Shown one piece after another: positions 23,511 to 34,629 of a DNA stretch of 64,000 nucleotides (position 1 is the stretch's first letter; each line of letters begins with the position of its first letter). The notes under the pieces were generated by a model. That model had not been told where the DNA came from, ran no database searches, and was given only the letters and a program-made list of their open reading frames with translations. The position numbers were made by a program, and so were the translations under genes. Origin of the DNA: Cryptomeria japonica (taxonomy: Eukaryota > Streptophyta > Pinopsida > Cupressales > Cupressaceae); the NCBI RefSeq assembly GCF_030272615.1, contig NC_081409.1, positions 21,762,260 through 21,826,259 of the forward strand, in the 5' to 3' direction.

Positions 23511-24130
23511 AACATGTTTGTATGAGATCCTACAGTGCTAGAACATGGGATCTACTAGAGAGTTTTGATGCTTTCAATATTGTAAGCATCCCCCAGAAAT
23601 TAAATGTTGTTGCTGATCGGATGGCCGTGATCAGATCACAGTTTGACCCTGCCACTGAGTTACTCACTGGTCCCCAAGCATTCTGTGTAGTCGTCCATCT
23701 GGCTATTCCTGATAATGATACTCACTGGAAAGTTTTTGAGAGTGATGAGCAAATCGCTTTATTCATCCAAAACTCAGGAGGATTTGCAGATCAGCTGCAA
23801 CCCAAGGTGAAAGAAGCCTATGGAGATCATATCATCGAGCTGAAATCCAACAAGCTCCCAAATGGCTTGATCACTCTGGAGAACCTGTTTGACAATGATG
23901 ACGCTAAGAATAACAAGCAAAAGCTCATGACCAGCAAAGGGGATTATGTTGAAATGTCAGTAGGAAGTGGGAGAGTTCTCAAGGTAGGAAAAGGTGTTTT
24001 CCCTAAAGACTGAAAGAGATTGGCCCAATACTGTGACAAATATGAAGGTGTCTTGGCTTGGTCTTACGATGATTTAAAAGGATACGATCCTAGAATCATC
24101 CAGCATACCATTGAGCTCGCAGATAGAGGT
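23511..24130 (+). pseudogene. pol: E4 upstream RNase H-like domain end and linker to RT
   Basis: After the TRIM the frame resumes with WDLLESFDAFNIVSIPQKLNVVADRMAV, the RNase H C-terminal block. A spacer follows (DNDTHWKVFESDEQIALFI, LPNGLITLENLFD) and then LAWSYDDLKGYDPRIIQHTIELAD, which directly precedes RT in this Gypsy group. E5 splits the gene at 24,131; RT continues at 37,734. Confidence 0.85.
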
Positions 24131-24916
24131 TGTATACAGTGAAAATGGATAAACAATAATGTTGAAACACTAAATGAATTCAACCACAAAACCCTAGCCT
24201 AACAACAACAAAGATCCACCATAACATATGAAGATTACCTAAGACAATGCAAATCAAATGAAATCACAAATATTATACCATCACATGTCCTATAGGGTTT
24301 GGATCTCCCTTCTTCCTATCTCCATTGATCTTGCTTGATATATTTGCTCTCAGATTTTATATGTCCACAAGAGCTCAACAAAGAATGGAAATGTGGTTGC
24401 AAGTAGGATCGCATATTAAAGTGCAAAAGTGTAGTGTAGTTGAGTGCGCAATTGAGTTAGGGTTTGATAATGAAGGAAGCATCTCCTTATATAGAAGACA
24501 CTATATGAAATGAAGGGATAAGATTGAGAGGTGTAAAAGATAAATGGCCGACTATGATTAGAGGGTAGGTAGAGGAAATAATAAAATAATGAGAGGGTAG
24601 GTAGTGTATGAATTAAGAGATGAATGACATGTGTCATGGGTAGAAAAGGATAATGAATTAATTAAATAAATAAATATTTATTTAATTAATAGTAGAAGTG
24701 GGATCAATTAAATAAATAAAATATTTATTTAATTTAGGAAAATGGGTAATTTAACTAAATAAATGTATTTATTTAAATAAGAAATAAGGCTAGAAGAGGA
24801 TAAATGAATTAATTAAATAAATAAAGATTTATTTAATTAATAGAAGAATTAGGCTAAAATAATTAAATAAATAAAGATATTTATTTAATTAGACATGACA
24901 ATTTTAGTTGTCTACA
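24131..24916 (-). repeat. E5 3' LTR (786 bp)
   Basis: It is the same length as 36,948-37,733 and nearly identical. It starts on the minus strand with TGTAGACA and ends TATACA. It contains five consecutive AT palindromes (24,657-24,890) and a TATATAAG box at 24,486-24,493 on the minus strand. Confidence 0.96.
24657..24890. repeat. Five AT-rich palindromes in the E5 LTR
   Basis: Near-perfect palindromes built on TTAATTAAATAAATA...TATTTATTTAATTAA lie at about 24,657-24,690, 24,706-24,735, 24,750-24,777, 24,807-24,841 and 24,861-24,890. All are repeated in the other LTR (about 37,468-37,708). On the minus strand they lie at the beginning of the LTR, upstream of the TATA box. Confidence 0.85.
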
Positions 24917-24935
24917 TTTTGCCCCTCTTTGAGAT
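24917..24935 (-). other. E5 polypurine tract
   Basis: On the minus strand CAAAGAGGGGCAAAA directly precedes the 3' LTR start TGTAGACA. This fixes the orientation of E5 together with the primer site at the other end. Confidence 0.75.
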
Positions 24936-25426
24936 AATGCAACTTGTCGCGTTGTTTCAAAGAAGATAAGATGAACTGATACAAAGTTGCCCCAAGATGG
25001 GAATGATATGCCCCCTCGAGAGATTGGATGAAAATGTCTGAAAAGATCGCAGACAATCTCTTGATAAGAAAGAATGGCTAGAAAGGATTAACCGAATAAA
25101 GTGACAGAGTCACGGGATAAAGAAGACTGACTCAGGGGACTAGGGCTAAGGCAATCTATAAGATAGACCACGAGGGGAAAACATCCTCATTATCATCCAC
25201 ACATCTAAGAGATCAGAGTACAGAGAGAGAATAGAGCAGCAACAGTCAACAGTGATGGCATTGGTTCACAGATTTGATTGCGTTCGCCGATTTTAGAGGC
25301 CAGCAGATGTAGGAGAGCTGGTAAGTACCTCAAAAACCTCCTTGTACTTTATCGCATTAATTATTATCATAAATGCATGCTAGGTAGTGCAATAAATGTG
25401 CTTTAGGATAATGTCAAAAATGTGTA
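24936..25426 (+). other. Region upstream of the PMD gene, no clear ORF
   Basis: No long frame is open. A short ATG frame at 25,255 soon stops. The sequence gagctggtaagtacctc near 25,320 resembles a plant 5' splice site read on the plus strand, so this may be the leader and first exon border of the captured PMD gene. That is inference from one motif. Confidence 0.35.
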
Positions 25427-25690
25427 GGTGCATCTGCGTTGGTGCCAAGCGCGTCTAGGTTGGCTAGGCGCGTCTGTGTTTGTGCCAGGAGCGTCTATGA
25501 ATTCAGCAGCGTCTATGTCAAATGCGAACACATCTATGTTGTGTAGGCACGTTTGTGAAATGCAGGCACATCTGTGCAGGACAGGTGTGTCTGTGCAGAG
25601 CATAGGCACGTCTGTGTATTTCAGGCGCATCTGTGCAGAGCAGGCGCGTTTGTGCAGTTTGTAAGCGCATTTATGTCATGAAGTCACGCT
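25427..25690 (+). repeat. Degenerate minisatellite, AGGCGCGTCTGTG-type
   Basis: About 14 imperfect copies of a roughly 19-bp unit occur, with a core like ggcgcgtctgtg. Similar units in the opposite orientation (cacagacgcg on the plus strand) lie in the E5 leader near 35,250-35,375 and 36,595-36,850. Confidence 0.7.
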
Positions 25691-25904
25691 TGTGTCTGCA
25701 AGGTCAAATCGGCAGTTCTGTGATGAACATACACTGTCGATTGGATAAGCTGCTGAGAGGATACACTCAAGCAGGTCCTCTAGGGAAAACTAGGATAGCA
25801 GATAGGGCTAAGATTGACAATTCTGTGATAGAACATACGTTGCCAATTAGGAAACTACTCAAGAGGATACACTCAAGCAGAGGCCCTAGGATAGGATAGA
25901 TCAA

Positions 25905-26156
25905 GGCACTTTGTGATGAACAGGGAGTACCAAGACATAGTACTTTGTGATGAACAGGGAGTACTAAGTATGAGCAACACTTTGTGATGAATAGTGAGTG
26001 TCAAAATGAGCAGCACTTTGTGATGAACAGGGAGTGCAAAACAGGTAGTACTTTGTGACGAACAAGGAGTACCACTAGGATAGATAGAAACACTTTGTGA
26101 TGAACAGTGGGTGTCACTAGGATAGATAGCAATACTTTGTGATGAACAGTGAGTGT
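25905..26156 (+). repeat. Seven tandem hairpins with 15-nt loops and covarying stems
   Basis: Seven units at 25,905-25,931, 25,938-25,966, 25,977-26,001, 26,013-26,037, 26,048-26,072, 26,090-26,114 and 26,132-26,156 share the loop TTGTGATGAACAGkG, exactly 15 nt each. The flanking arms pair as 5-7 bp stems. Arm sequences change together: GTACT/AGTAC, ACACT/AGTGT and GCACT/AGTGC. Remaining imperfections are one C-A mismatch (unit 1) and T-G wobbles (units 6 and 7). It lies just upstream of the PMD gene. Confidence 0.85.
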
Positions 26157-26199
26157 CACTAGGACTGACATGATTGATTTGCTTGACTGCGAGAGTATT

Positions 26200-28141
26200 T
26201 GCCTATGCTAGAGTCGCGAGAGAGATTCCCATCGACTCAGAGGTTACGACCAGAGCTGACATTCGAGGACTGAGTTGCTATTGAGGTTATGGGTCTACAA
26301 TACATATGTATGTGCCTGCATTTCAAGCAAACATGGGTATGCTGACTGTGCTTGTTGAGAGGTGGCATTCTGAGACATGCACTTTTCATTTGTCGATGGG
26401 TGAGATGACAGTCACCTTGGAGGATGTTTACAGGATTTTGAGGATACCGATCGATGGGGTGCTGATACCCTATGATCGAGATGGAGACAGGGAGGCCCTG
26501 AGATGAGTGTTCCAAGATTCGGGACTAGAGATGAGGGCTGGACACGTGGCATGGGACACGATGACAGCGACAGGACTAGCACTACCAGTAGTGTTAGGAG
26601 GAGTGATCAGTGGGTTCCTATGTCCAGACAGGGCGACACGAGGGTTGGTTGTGGGCTGGGGGAGCACCTTGGAGGTGTCGGTCACACAACAAACCAAATA
26701 TGCCTGGGGACCGTGCATGCTGGCACACTTATACTATGAGCTGCATCAGTTTGTGTATCATGGATCCATAGGATTGGGCTGCGAAGTTACCTTATTGCAG
26801 GTGTGGGCATATGAGCATCTATTGGTTACTTGACTGATACATTTCAGGGGCAGGGGTCATGGACGCAACTTTGTTCATTTGTATGATATGATTACATCAC
26901 AGCCACAGATTGGCAGGTTGGAGCATTGGCGTCGAGTCCTAGATGAGATCGACACTGTGATATGGAGGTCGTACCATGAGTGCGAGCAGTGGGAGGAGGA
27001 TGCAGTGGATCTACCCTATACCTTGCAGAGCAGATATCTAATTGGTTGGATGCCCTATGTATTGGAAAGACAGCTGGTTGACAGGGTATGTAGGTAGTTT
27101 GGTCGGATTCAGCGGATGCCACAGGGTTTCGGGATGTATGCTCAGACATTCAGGGATCAGGCACACTTTGGGCCGTTGTTATCGTATGATCAGGCTGTGA
27201 TGCAGCTGGTAGAGATGGTGTCGATGTCATGGGACATGTGGTCAGAGATTGAGGATGCAGGCATGGATGCAGAGTACACGACATATTGGGCTGAGCATCC
27301 CTTTCCACGCCTGATAGACCCAGGGGAGCCTCTAGATGGAGATGGTGGTGGGGATGGGGATGATGATGGAGATGGTGGGGGGGAGAGGCCGATGGAGGAG
27401 GTGGGTGCAGTTGGAGAGAGGAGGGTGGCTCCATGGAGAGAGGGTGGGGAGGAGAGACAGGCTCGGGTAGTGAGGGGTCGCGGTGGATTGCCACTACAGG
27501 TGCCAGTAGCACAGGGTCCTAGACAGGTGCAGGGATAGGGGTAGAGGTAGGTACAGGCAAAGGTACAGGTACCAGTACAGGGGGAGCCACAAGCAGAGCC
27601 ACAGGGGGTCGAGGAGGAGGAGGATGAACTGCTTGAGCTAAGGGAGATCTATCAAGGATAGGCAGAGGAGATACAGGACCTGGAGAGGGAGACGGCTAGG
27701 CTCAAGAGGCGACTGAGGGACACAAAGCATGAGCGGGATCAGGCTATCCAGTGCTATACTGAGGCTGAGACAACACTGAGGGCTGGGAGATAGGTGGCAG
27801 AGGACACGGGGGCTGGATACGCCTATGTTCTATGGGCAGGGGAGGAGATAGGCCATTGGTGAGACCTATACTACGAGGCAGTACAACCAGAGCAGCGGGC
27901 AAGGAGCTTCCGTAGACCATCACAGACAACGACAACCACAGGAGGGAGTTAGAGGAGACAGGCGTCCAACGGTGGGGTTATGGGTCCTCCACCACCACCA
28001 GATAGAGGGGGCAGGAGAGATGATCCTGGGGTGGGTCCTTCTAGAGCTCAGACTCCGTCGAGGCCAGGCGGCTCCGAGGGAGGGAGTTCATCATAGCCAC
28101 AGAGGGCTCCCTATGTATCAGTTTTGTACCATTTTGTATGA
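26200..28141 (+). pseudogene. Decayed plant-mobile-domain (PMD) protein gene, antisense in E5
   Basis: From 26,306 to the terminal TGA at 28,139 one frame runs about 612 codons without a frameshift. PMD blocks are clear: VERWHSETCTFHLSMGEM, VTLEDVYRILRIPIDG (about 26,360-26,460), YAWGPCMLAHLYYEL and LLQVWAYEHL (about 26,699-26,830). An acidic Gly/Asp stretch, a coiled coil (about 27,600-27,790) and a Pro/Arg-rich tail follow. Eleven in-frame stops interrupt it, eight TAG and three TGA, with no TAA. A one-base shift near 26,300 affects the N-terminus. PMD proteins include MAIN/MAIL1 of plants and transposon-borne versions. The gene is antisense to E5 gag-pol and lies between integrase and the 3' LTR. 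Confidence 0.85.
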
Positions 28142-29915
28142 TGATGTAGACACCTTCGAGTGATTTTGTAGCCATATGTATTTTGACATCATTGTATCAT
28201 GACACTTATGATTATATATATGAGATAATTCATTTTTTGTGGCAGCTATATGCATGTGTACCTATGTGATGAGATGTTTCATGATGTATGTTTCTATGTG
28301 ATGCTTATGTTATAGATGCAAATATGTATATGATGCAATGCAATATTTGTTCTTTTATGTTTTTAATATGTTATGCCAATGCAAATGTGAATGTATGAAA
28401 TGCAAAGAACTGTTTACATGATGAGAATGTAAAATGTGCTAACATGTGTTGTGTGTAGGATGTGATGCAACTGTAATATTTATATGTATGTATGAAATGA
28501 GATATGTGGCAATGCACGTGCAACTACATGAAATGCAAATATTTTTGGTGTGTCATTATACTCAGTCATGTGATAACAGGCTACACAGACTCAGGAAGGA
28601 CGATGAAAGTCAATCAAGAATGGGGGATGGTAGATAGAAGATATGAAAGTGAAAGAGCTTCTTGTGTGTTATCATCATTGAGCTTTATTATGGCAAGTAG
28701 GTTATGACAATCGAGGCATATGTTCAACCTAGAAAGTCATTGTACCTGTTTGCAGGAGATAAGACAGTCACAAACAAGGAATGCCCCAATTCACACTAGA
28801 CTCTCAGTGTCCTCATATCCTTAGACAAGTCATAGCATTACTAAGAGACAATCCACAAACAACAAAGAAAATAGGTGACGATACCCCATCCTCGCCTTTC
28901 TAGTCAAAGACATCGTGGAGATAGAATCTCTAGTTAGAGACATCCTAGGAAAGCTAAAAGACATGTCACCAAAAGATAAAATCAAAATAAAACCAAGACT
29001 CGACACCAACATCCACTGCAATCCTCAAGTTTAGTGTCTCTTGTCACTTGTATAAGTCTAGTTTGATTGTGGTCACAATGTTTACTTTCACAAAAGGATA
29101 GATAGCACTGAACCATAATGTTGTCTAAGTCTGTTGAAAGATTTGATTTTTTGAAGCCCATTGTTGTTGTTGTGTCTCATCTGAAACTGACTGAATCCAT
29201 GAAACTGATACTTTATTGCGGAGAAGACAGAACTTTATTGTGGATTGGCGATGTAGATGTTTCTTTATTGTGGATTGTGCGCGTATAGACTGAAGAAAAC
29301 TAGAAGAAACTGTACTCTTGAGAACAGGCAATGCTCTGAGTTCCACACCCATTACTAGATGTAGGATTTAACTTAGCCACATATAGGAGCTGATTTATTA
29401 TGGATGGAAAGGGTGAAAAAGGGGGAGGTTTATTATGAATGGCTAACCAATCTTAGGTAGATCAATAACAAGCCATGATGGGAATGGGTAAGTTTATTAT
29501 GGATAGATAGGCTGTGAGTGTGTGCAAAGTGAAGGATGAAAATGGAATCCTGAAGGAGGGAGGAGCAATGTCTCTACGCATGGCACTGGTGACCCAGTTT
29601 TCACCATGATACTTACCCAGGGCACCACCGAAGTGGTTTTCACCATTGGACGAAAATGTTTTTCTTTACTTTTTTTATTTTCATTTATTTTTGTTGTCAC
29701 AAGGTGCCTGTTTGCCAAGTTTTCACTAAGTAACGATTTTTATGTTTTATGATTTTTTTTGTATTTTTGATTTTTTTGATTCTTTTGTATTTTTTTTGTT
29801 GTTGTCACAAGGCGCCTGTTTGCCACGTTTTCACCAAGTAACGATTTTTATGTTTTATGATTTTTTTTGAATTTTTTGAATTTTTTGTATTTTTGAATTG
29901 GGATACTCTGAAGAG
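28142..29915. other. E5 non-coding stretch between PMD gene and integrase
   Basis: AT-rich sequence without a supported ORF. It contains ctttattgtggattg-type repeats near 29,210-29,280, tttattatggat-type repeats near 29,395-29,505, and a 108-bp duplication (29,693-29,900). It could hold the 3' ends of both converging transcription units. Confidence 0.6.
29693..29900. repeat. 108-bp tandem duplication in E5
   Basis: Two copies begin gttgtcacaaggtgcctg (29,693) and gttgtcacaaggcgcctg (29,801). Each runs through ttttcac(t/c)aagtaacg into a T-rich tail. It lies directly downstream of the E5 integrase stop on the minus strand. Confidence 0.85.
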
Positions 29916-31391
29916 CTATGTGTAAAACCTGCGAAGGTGCATGTTGTTGATAGGATCCTCCAAGGATTCACCCTCTGTGGTTGAGAGTTGATATGCACCA
30001 TATCCATATGCTGCTATGATGATGTAAGGACCAAGCCAGTTTGGTTCGAACTTGCCCTTCTTCTCTCTGTCTTGCTGATTTTTAGGATTTTCTCTGAGAA
30101 CCAAGTCACCTACCTCAAATGTGCGAGGCTTGACTTTATGATTGTAGCTGCGACTCATGCGTTGTTGATAAGCCTTGAGATGATTAAAAACAGTTTGTCT
30201 TCATTCATCCAATAGTTCAATTTCTTGTAAGCGAGAGACCCTGTAGTCTTCATCACTAGTAATGTTTTGCAAAGAGACTCGTAAAGAGGGTAACTCGACC
30301 TCAATAGGCAAGATAGCTTTAGTGCCATAGACAAGTGAATAGGGTGTAGCTCCTGTAGGTGTGTGGATGCTTGTGCGGTAAGCCCAAAGTGTGGGATTAA
30401 GTTGGATATGCCAATTACGGCCAACGTCGTCGACTGTCTTTTTCAAGATTTTAAGGATTGTTTTATTAGATGCCTCAGCTTGACCGTTACCTTGGGGGTA
30501 ATAAGGTGTGGACAAACTATGGGTAATATGAAAGTGGTCACAGAGTTCATGAACATCCTAATTTTTGAAGGGACGCCCATTATCAGTGATGATGGAAACA
30601 AGAATACCGTATCGACAAACGATATAGTTGAGAATGAAGGTAGCAATTTGTTTTCCCGTGACTTGCATGAGAGGCATAGCTTCGATCCATTTTGTGAAAT
30701 ACTCTGTGGTAGTGATTATGAATTTATGATCGTTGGAAGATGGAGGGTGAATCTTGCCTATGAGATCAAGTCCCCACTGACAAAAGGGCCAAGGAGTCGC
30801 AAATGGTTGAAGTTCTTGTGCTGGCGCATGGATGAGGTCTCCATGAAGTTGACACTGCTTACATTTCTTGACAAACTGATATGAATCTTTTTCCATATTG
30901 GGCCAATAATATCCAGTCCTGATGAGTTTCTTGGCTAAGGTAGGACCACTAGAATGTGGACCACGTATCCCTTCATGTACTTCACGTAATGCAATCTGAG
31001 CTTCATCGCTTTCTAAACATCTAAGAAGAGTGTCATCTAGACCTCGACAGTATAGGATATCGGCTAAAATGACATATCGAGAAGATTGGCGAATGAAAGT
31101 GCGACGTTGGTTATTGGATAGATCAGGAGGTAGGGTATTGTTATGAAGGTATGCAAAAATGGAACCATATAAATGGGACTCAGGACCAACAACACATATA
31201 ATCTCAGTAGGAGTGACTTCATATGAGGGAACCAAAAGGTTATCTACCAAGAACTCATAGTGGGTCTCATTCGGTGGTAGATCAATTAGTGAAGCAATTG
31301 TAGCCATGGCATCCGCGGCTCTATTCTGCTCTCTGGGTATCTGCTCAAAGTCTATCTTCGTGAAATGTTGTTTCAGGTTGTAAAGGTTCAA
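29916..31391 (-). pseudogene. pol: E5 RNase H remnant and integrase
   Basis: Read on the minus strand, the frame opens with the RNase H C-terminal block FEQIPREQNRAADAMA. The integrase zinc finger (HEGIRGPHS, CKQCQLHG) and core follow: GLDLIGKI, ITDNGRPF and NGQAEASNK keep all three catalytic acids. The C-terminus has VGDLVLRENP, FEPNWLGPYII and MHLRRFY. Stops near 30,558 and 30,201 interrupt it, with no shift. Everything upstream of the RNase H tail is missing, including all RT motifs. Confidence 0.92.
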
Positions 31392-32190
31392 TGATGCCTT
31401 CCTTTCTTAAGCCAAGAGGGCTTTTGCCATCATACCCAAATTTTTGTAGGATCTTGAACCCTTTGCCATACTTCTCACATGGTATACTGATGTGATCTTG
31501 TGTATCATTTTCAAGGTCTTTGTAAAGCATTTTGTATAAGTCTTCCTCTTCCAATTCACCCCATCTTTGAAAGATAGTAGGGTCCCATTTGAGTATAATG
31601 ATAGATACTTTCTTATTAGGATGTGGTCTTCCATATTCTTTTGGTGAACCCATGACTTGTCGTAAGTACATGGTTTGATTCAAAGTGTATTCACCCATGC
31701 CCTTGTCCTGGAATTTGCCTTTAAGCTCACCTTGTTTTGATGTCGAAGGTTTTAATGACTCAGGATCAATGTATGCAGAAGAAGGAATAGCTTCGCGATT
31801 ACTGGGAATGATGGTCTCAGTTTTTGGTCTCAAGTTATTGCAGTATATGAATGGATTAGGATCACCATTAACTGTTATTTCAACTCCATTGTGAGGAAAC
31901 TTAATGCATTGGTGGTATGTAGATGGGACTGCCCTCATTTCATGAATCCAAGGATGTCCTAGTAATATATTGTATGTGAGATCTAGGTCTAGGACTTGAC
32001 AAACCATATCCTTTGTAACTGGCCCAACTCTGAGAGGCAAGGTGACTGTGCCTTTGGATGAATGCTCTTCATCATCATATGCCTTGATGGTAATTTTGTT
32101 TGTAGAATTCACAACTTTATCAGAATATCCCAATTGTTTAATAGTGCTCAATGTACAAATGTTCAGACCTGCTCCTCCATCTATCAGGAC
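31345..32190 (-). pseudogene. pol: E5 protease and G-patch domain
   Basis: LIDGGAGLNICTL (around 32,166-32,190) is the aspartic protease site in the DGGA form seen in this Gypsy group. YNILLGHPWIHEMRAVPSTYHQCIKFP completes the protease. It ends in a G-patch-like block, GKGFKILQKFGYDGKSPLGLRKEG (about 31,400-31,480). A TGA separates it from gag where Arg is expected. The frame then runs into the deletion junction near 31,385 and ends at 31,345. Confidence 0.9.
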
Positions 32191-34629
32191 TCATTTTATT
32201 CGATGTTTGTGTATGAAGGCTTCAATGTGTAAAGGTGCATTATGTGGCTGACTTACAGAGGCGTCATCGGCTTCTGTGAATGTAAGGGAGTGTGGAATGG
32301 AAAGGTATCCCACCATGGCTTGAAACTGGTCCATGTTCAGATCAGTAGGGACGGAAGTGTCTCTCAAGATTTTGTCAAGAATGGCTTTATGTGCGGGGGA
32401 TATGCGTAAGAGCTCAAGGATTGAGATAAGTGCGGGTGTCTTCCCTAACTGTTCTACCAGGTCATACTCAGGCTTGATTGATGAGGAAGCAGTGTTTTTA
32501 GCTGGAGCACCTTGCAAAGTGAATTTACCTTGATGGGTTGTAACATGACATTCAGAGGTAGGTTTGGAAGAAGATCCAATGCCTTTTAGGACAATCTTGG
32601 GTCTTTGGGTAGAATTCTCAGGTGTTTTGTCCTTGATGATAATGGTAGAGACATAATTGTCCAATGAAATGTGATTGATAGTTGAATCATAGTTATAAGA
32701 TGCTCTTGTATAGTTGGTTTGGTCATTTGTAGCTGCAGCTTTTCCCTTGTCATGCTTTAGGAATGGTTCCTTAAACATCTCATGTTCTTGATTGGATGAG
32801 TGTCCCTCAATCTCAATGTCACCTCTATCAATAAGATCTTGTATGATGTTCTTCAGTCGATGGCAATTTCCTGTCTTGTGGCCTTTACTCTTATGAAATT
32901 CACAATATTCATCATCATTCCACCAATTTGGTTTAACCTTTGGTTCATATGGAGGAAAATCTGGAACAGTGATTACTTTGTTTGCCACTAGTTTCTTGAA
33001 AACTAACTCAAGTGGTTCTCCCAATGGAGTGTATTTCCTTCGTGACTTGGAAGTTGTTTGAGTATTCACTTGATTGTTTGTAGAGCTTGATCCCGAAAAA
33101 ATGATTTTGGGTCACACTGTATTGGCATCAACAACACCATCATTGACTATGTTCTTGTTTTTGTTCCAAAATCTTGGCTTATCTTTTCCTTTAAAGTCCT
33201 CTTTGTTTTCTTTGAATATCTTAATGACTCCTTGCTCGATTAGGACCTTTTCTATCGCTAAGCCTTTTTCAATGACATCCTTGAAGGTGGACAAACAAGC
33301 TTTCCTTAGATCATAGCCAATTTCTTTGTTAACATTCTGGGTGAACATTTCTACCATTTGTTTTTGTGGAATTTCACAAGAGCATCTGCTGGCTAGATTC
33401 CTCCATCTTTGTAAAAATCATGAAAAAGATTCTCCATCTTTTTGCTTGGTGTTGCACAAAGTAGTGACTGACATATTTGTCTCTATGTTGTAGGAGAAAT
33501 GTTGGATAAATGCCTCTGCTAGATCACCCCATGACTTAATTCTAGGTGGGAGTTGGGAGAACCATTCCATAGCTTGATCACCTAAGTTTTGTGGGAATAA
33601 TCTCATCAAATATGTCTCTTCTACTGCTACCTCAATGCAAGCTGTGAAAAACTATCTTATATGTGCCTTAGGATCCCCTTTTCCTCTATACTTATCAAAC
33701 TTAGGCATCACAAAGTGTGTAGGAAACGGAGGCATTGGAATGCTCTTGTCAAATGGATAAGGACATATGTCTCTCATTGTGTAAGTTGGCTTTGGTGTAT
33801 TTATGTCCTCCATTTTCTTTTGTAAATCCTTAATTTGTTGTTCCAAATTGCTCTTAGGTGGAGATCGACTTCTTGGACCATACCCCATGTTTGAGGCACG
33901 AATTGGAGGAGGAGCATGTTGCATATATGGATGATATTGATCATACACATGTTCATATGGAGGAGGTATATAATGATGCTGCGTATATGGACCACTTGGT
34001 ATAGAGTCATGTTGAGGAATGGCATATCTATTTTGTCCATGTATACCATACTCTATAGGGATGTCATAAGTTTATTCTAGTGTGTTGCCCCCAAATTTGA
34101 TGTGGGGTTTCCTTATGTCCAAATTTTGAGCATGCCTTTGAATATCCAATTGCTTTGGTGTTTGATCCTTAGCATTGGTATGTGATTGAGCATATTTTTC
34201 AGCATAAGACCTCCATAATGGTTTGCGAAGGTGAGTATCATATGCATGACCATGTGTATGTGGGACCTCTGGTTTTTGAAACAAAGATGATGGTGATTCA
34301 GGCACCATATGTGGTCCTCTATTGCCTCCACTATTAGGCCTCCTTTGATCCATGTTGGAGTGAGGTTGTTGCAAAGGTTGATTTTCCATTATTTGAGACA
34401 TGTCAAAATCATGAGGGATCTTGGCTCCACTTTGTGCCATCACTTGTAAGAAATATTGTCTATCTCTCCTCATTATTTCCTCAACCAATCGATTGAAATG
34501 GGGATTCATAATGGTGTCTTCCACTTTTGCTGAATGTACGAAGAAGTTGTCCATATTGTCAATGTGTGTATCATTGTTGTTTGTAGTGTCCATGTTCTCA
34601 ACATTTGGAATGTTTCTATAGGCATCCAT
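32191..34629 (-). pseudogene. gag: E5 gag
   Basis: One continuous minus-strand frame, about 813 codons, is broken only by stops (34,072, 33,652, 33,418, 33,112). It shows a Pro/His/Tyr-rich N-terminal half, the Gag core AMEWFSQLPPRIKSWGDLAEAFIQHF, ASRCSCEIPQKQMVEMFTQNV, and a zinc-finger-like YCEFHKSKGHKTGNCHRLKN (about 32,860-32,930). The last open block (33,069-32,191) is 292 residues. Gag-protease stays in one frame to 31,345, so decay here is by substitutions rather than indels. Confidence 0.9.

Noticed and set aside
25905-26156. CRISPR-like array
   Set aside because: The constant part is a hairpin loop and the intervening parts are related to each other. This is a eukaryotic retroelement with no cas genes.
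27150-27512. Minus-strand frame rich in Pro/His opposite the PMD gene
   Set aside because: It is the complement of the acidic Gly/Asp stretch of the PMD protein and has no independent support.
27972-28163. Separate small plus-strand gene after the PMD frame
   Set aside because: It is an alternate frame over the Pro/Arg-rich PMD tail.
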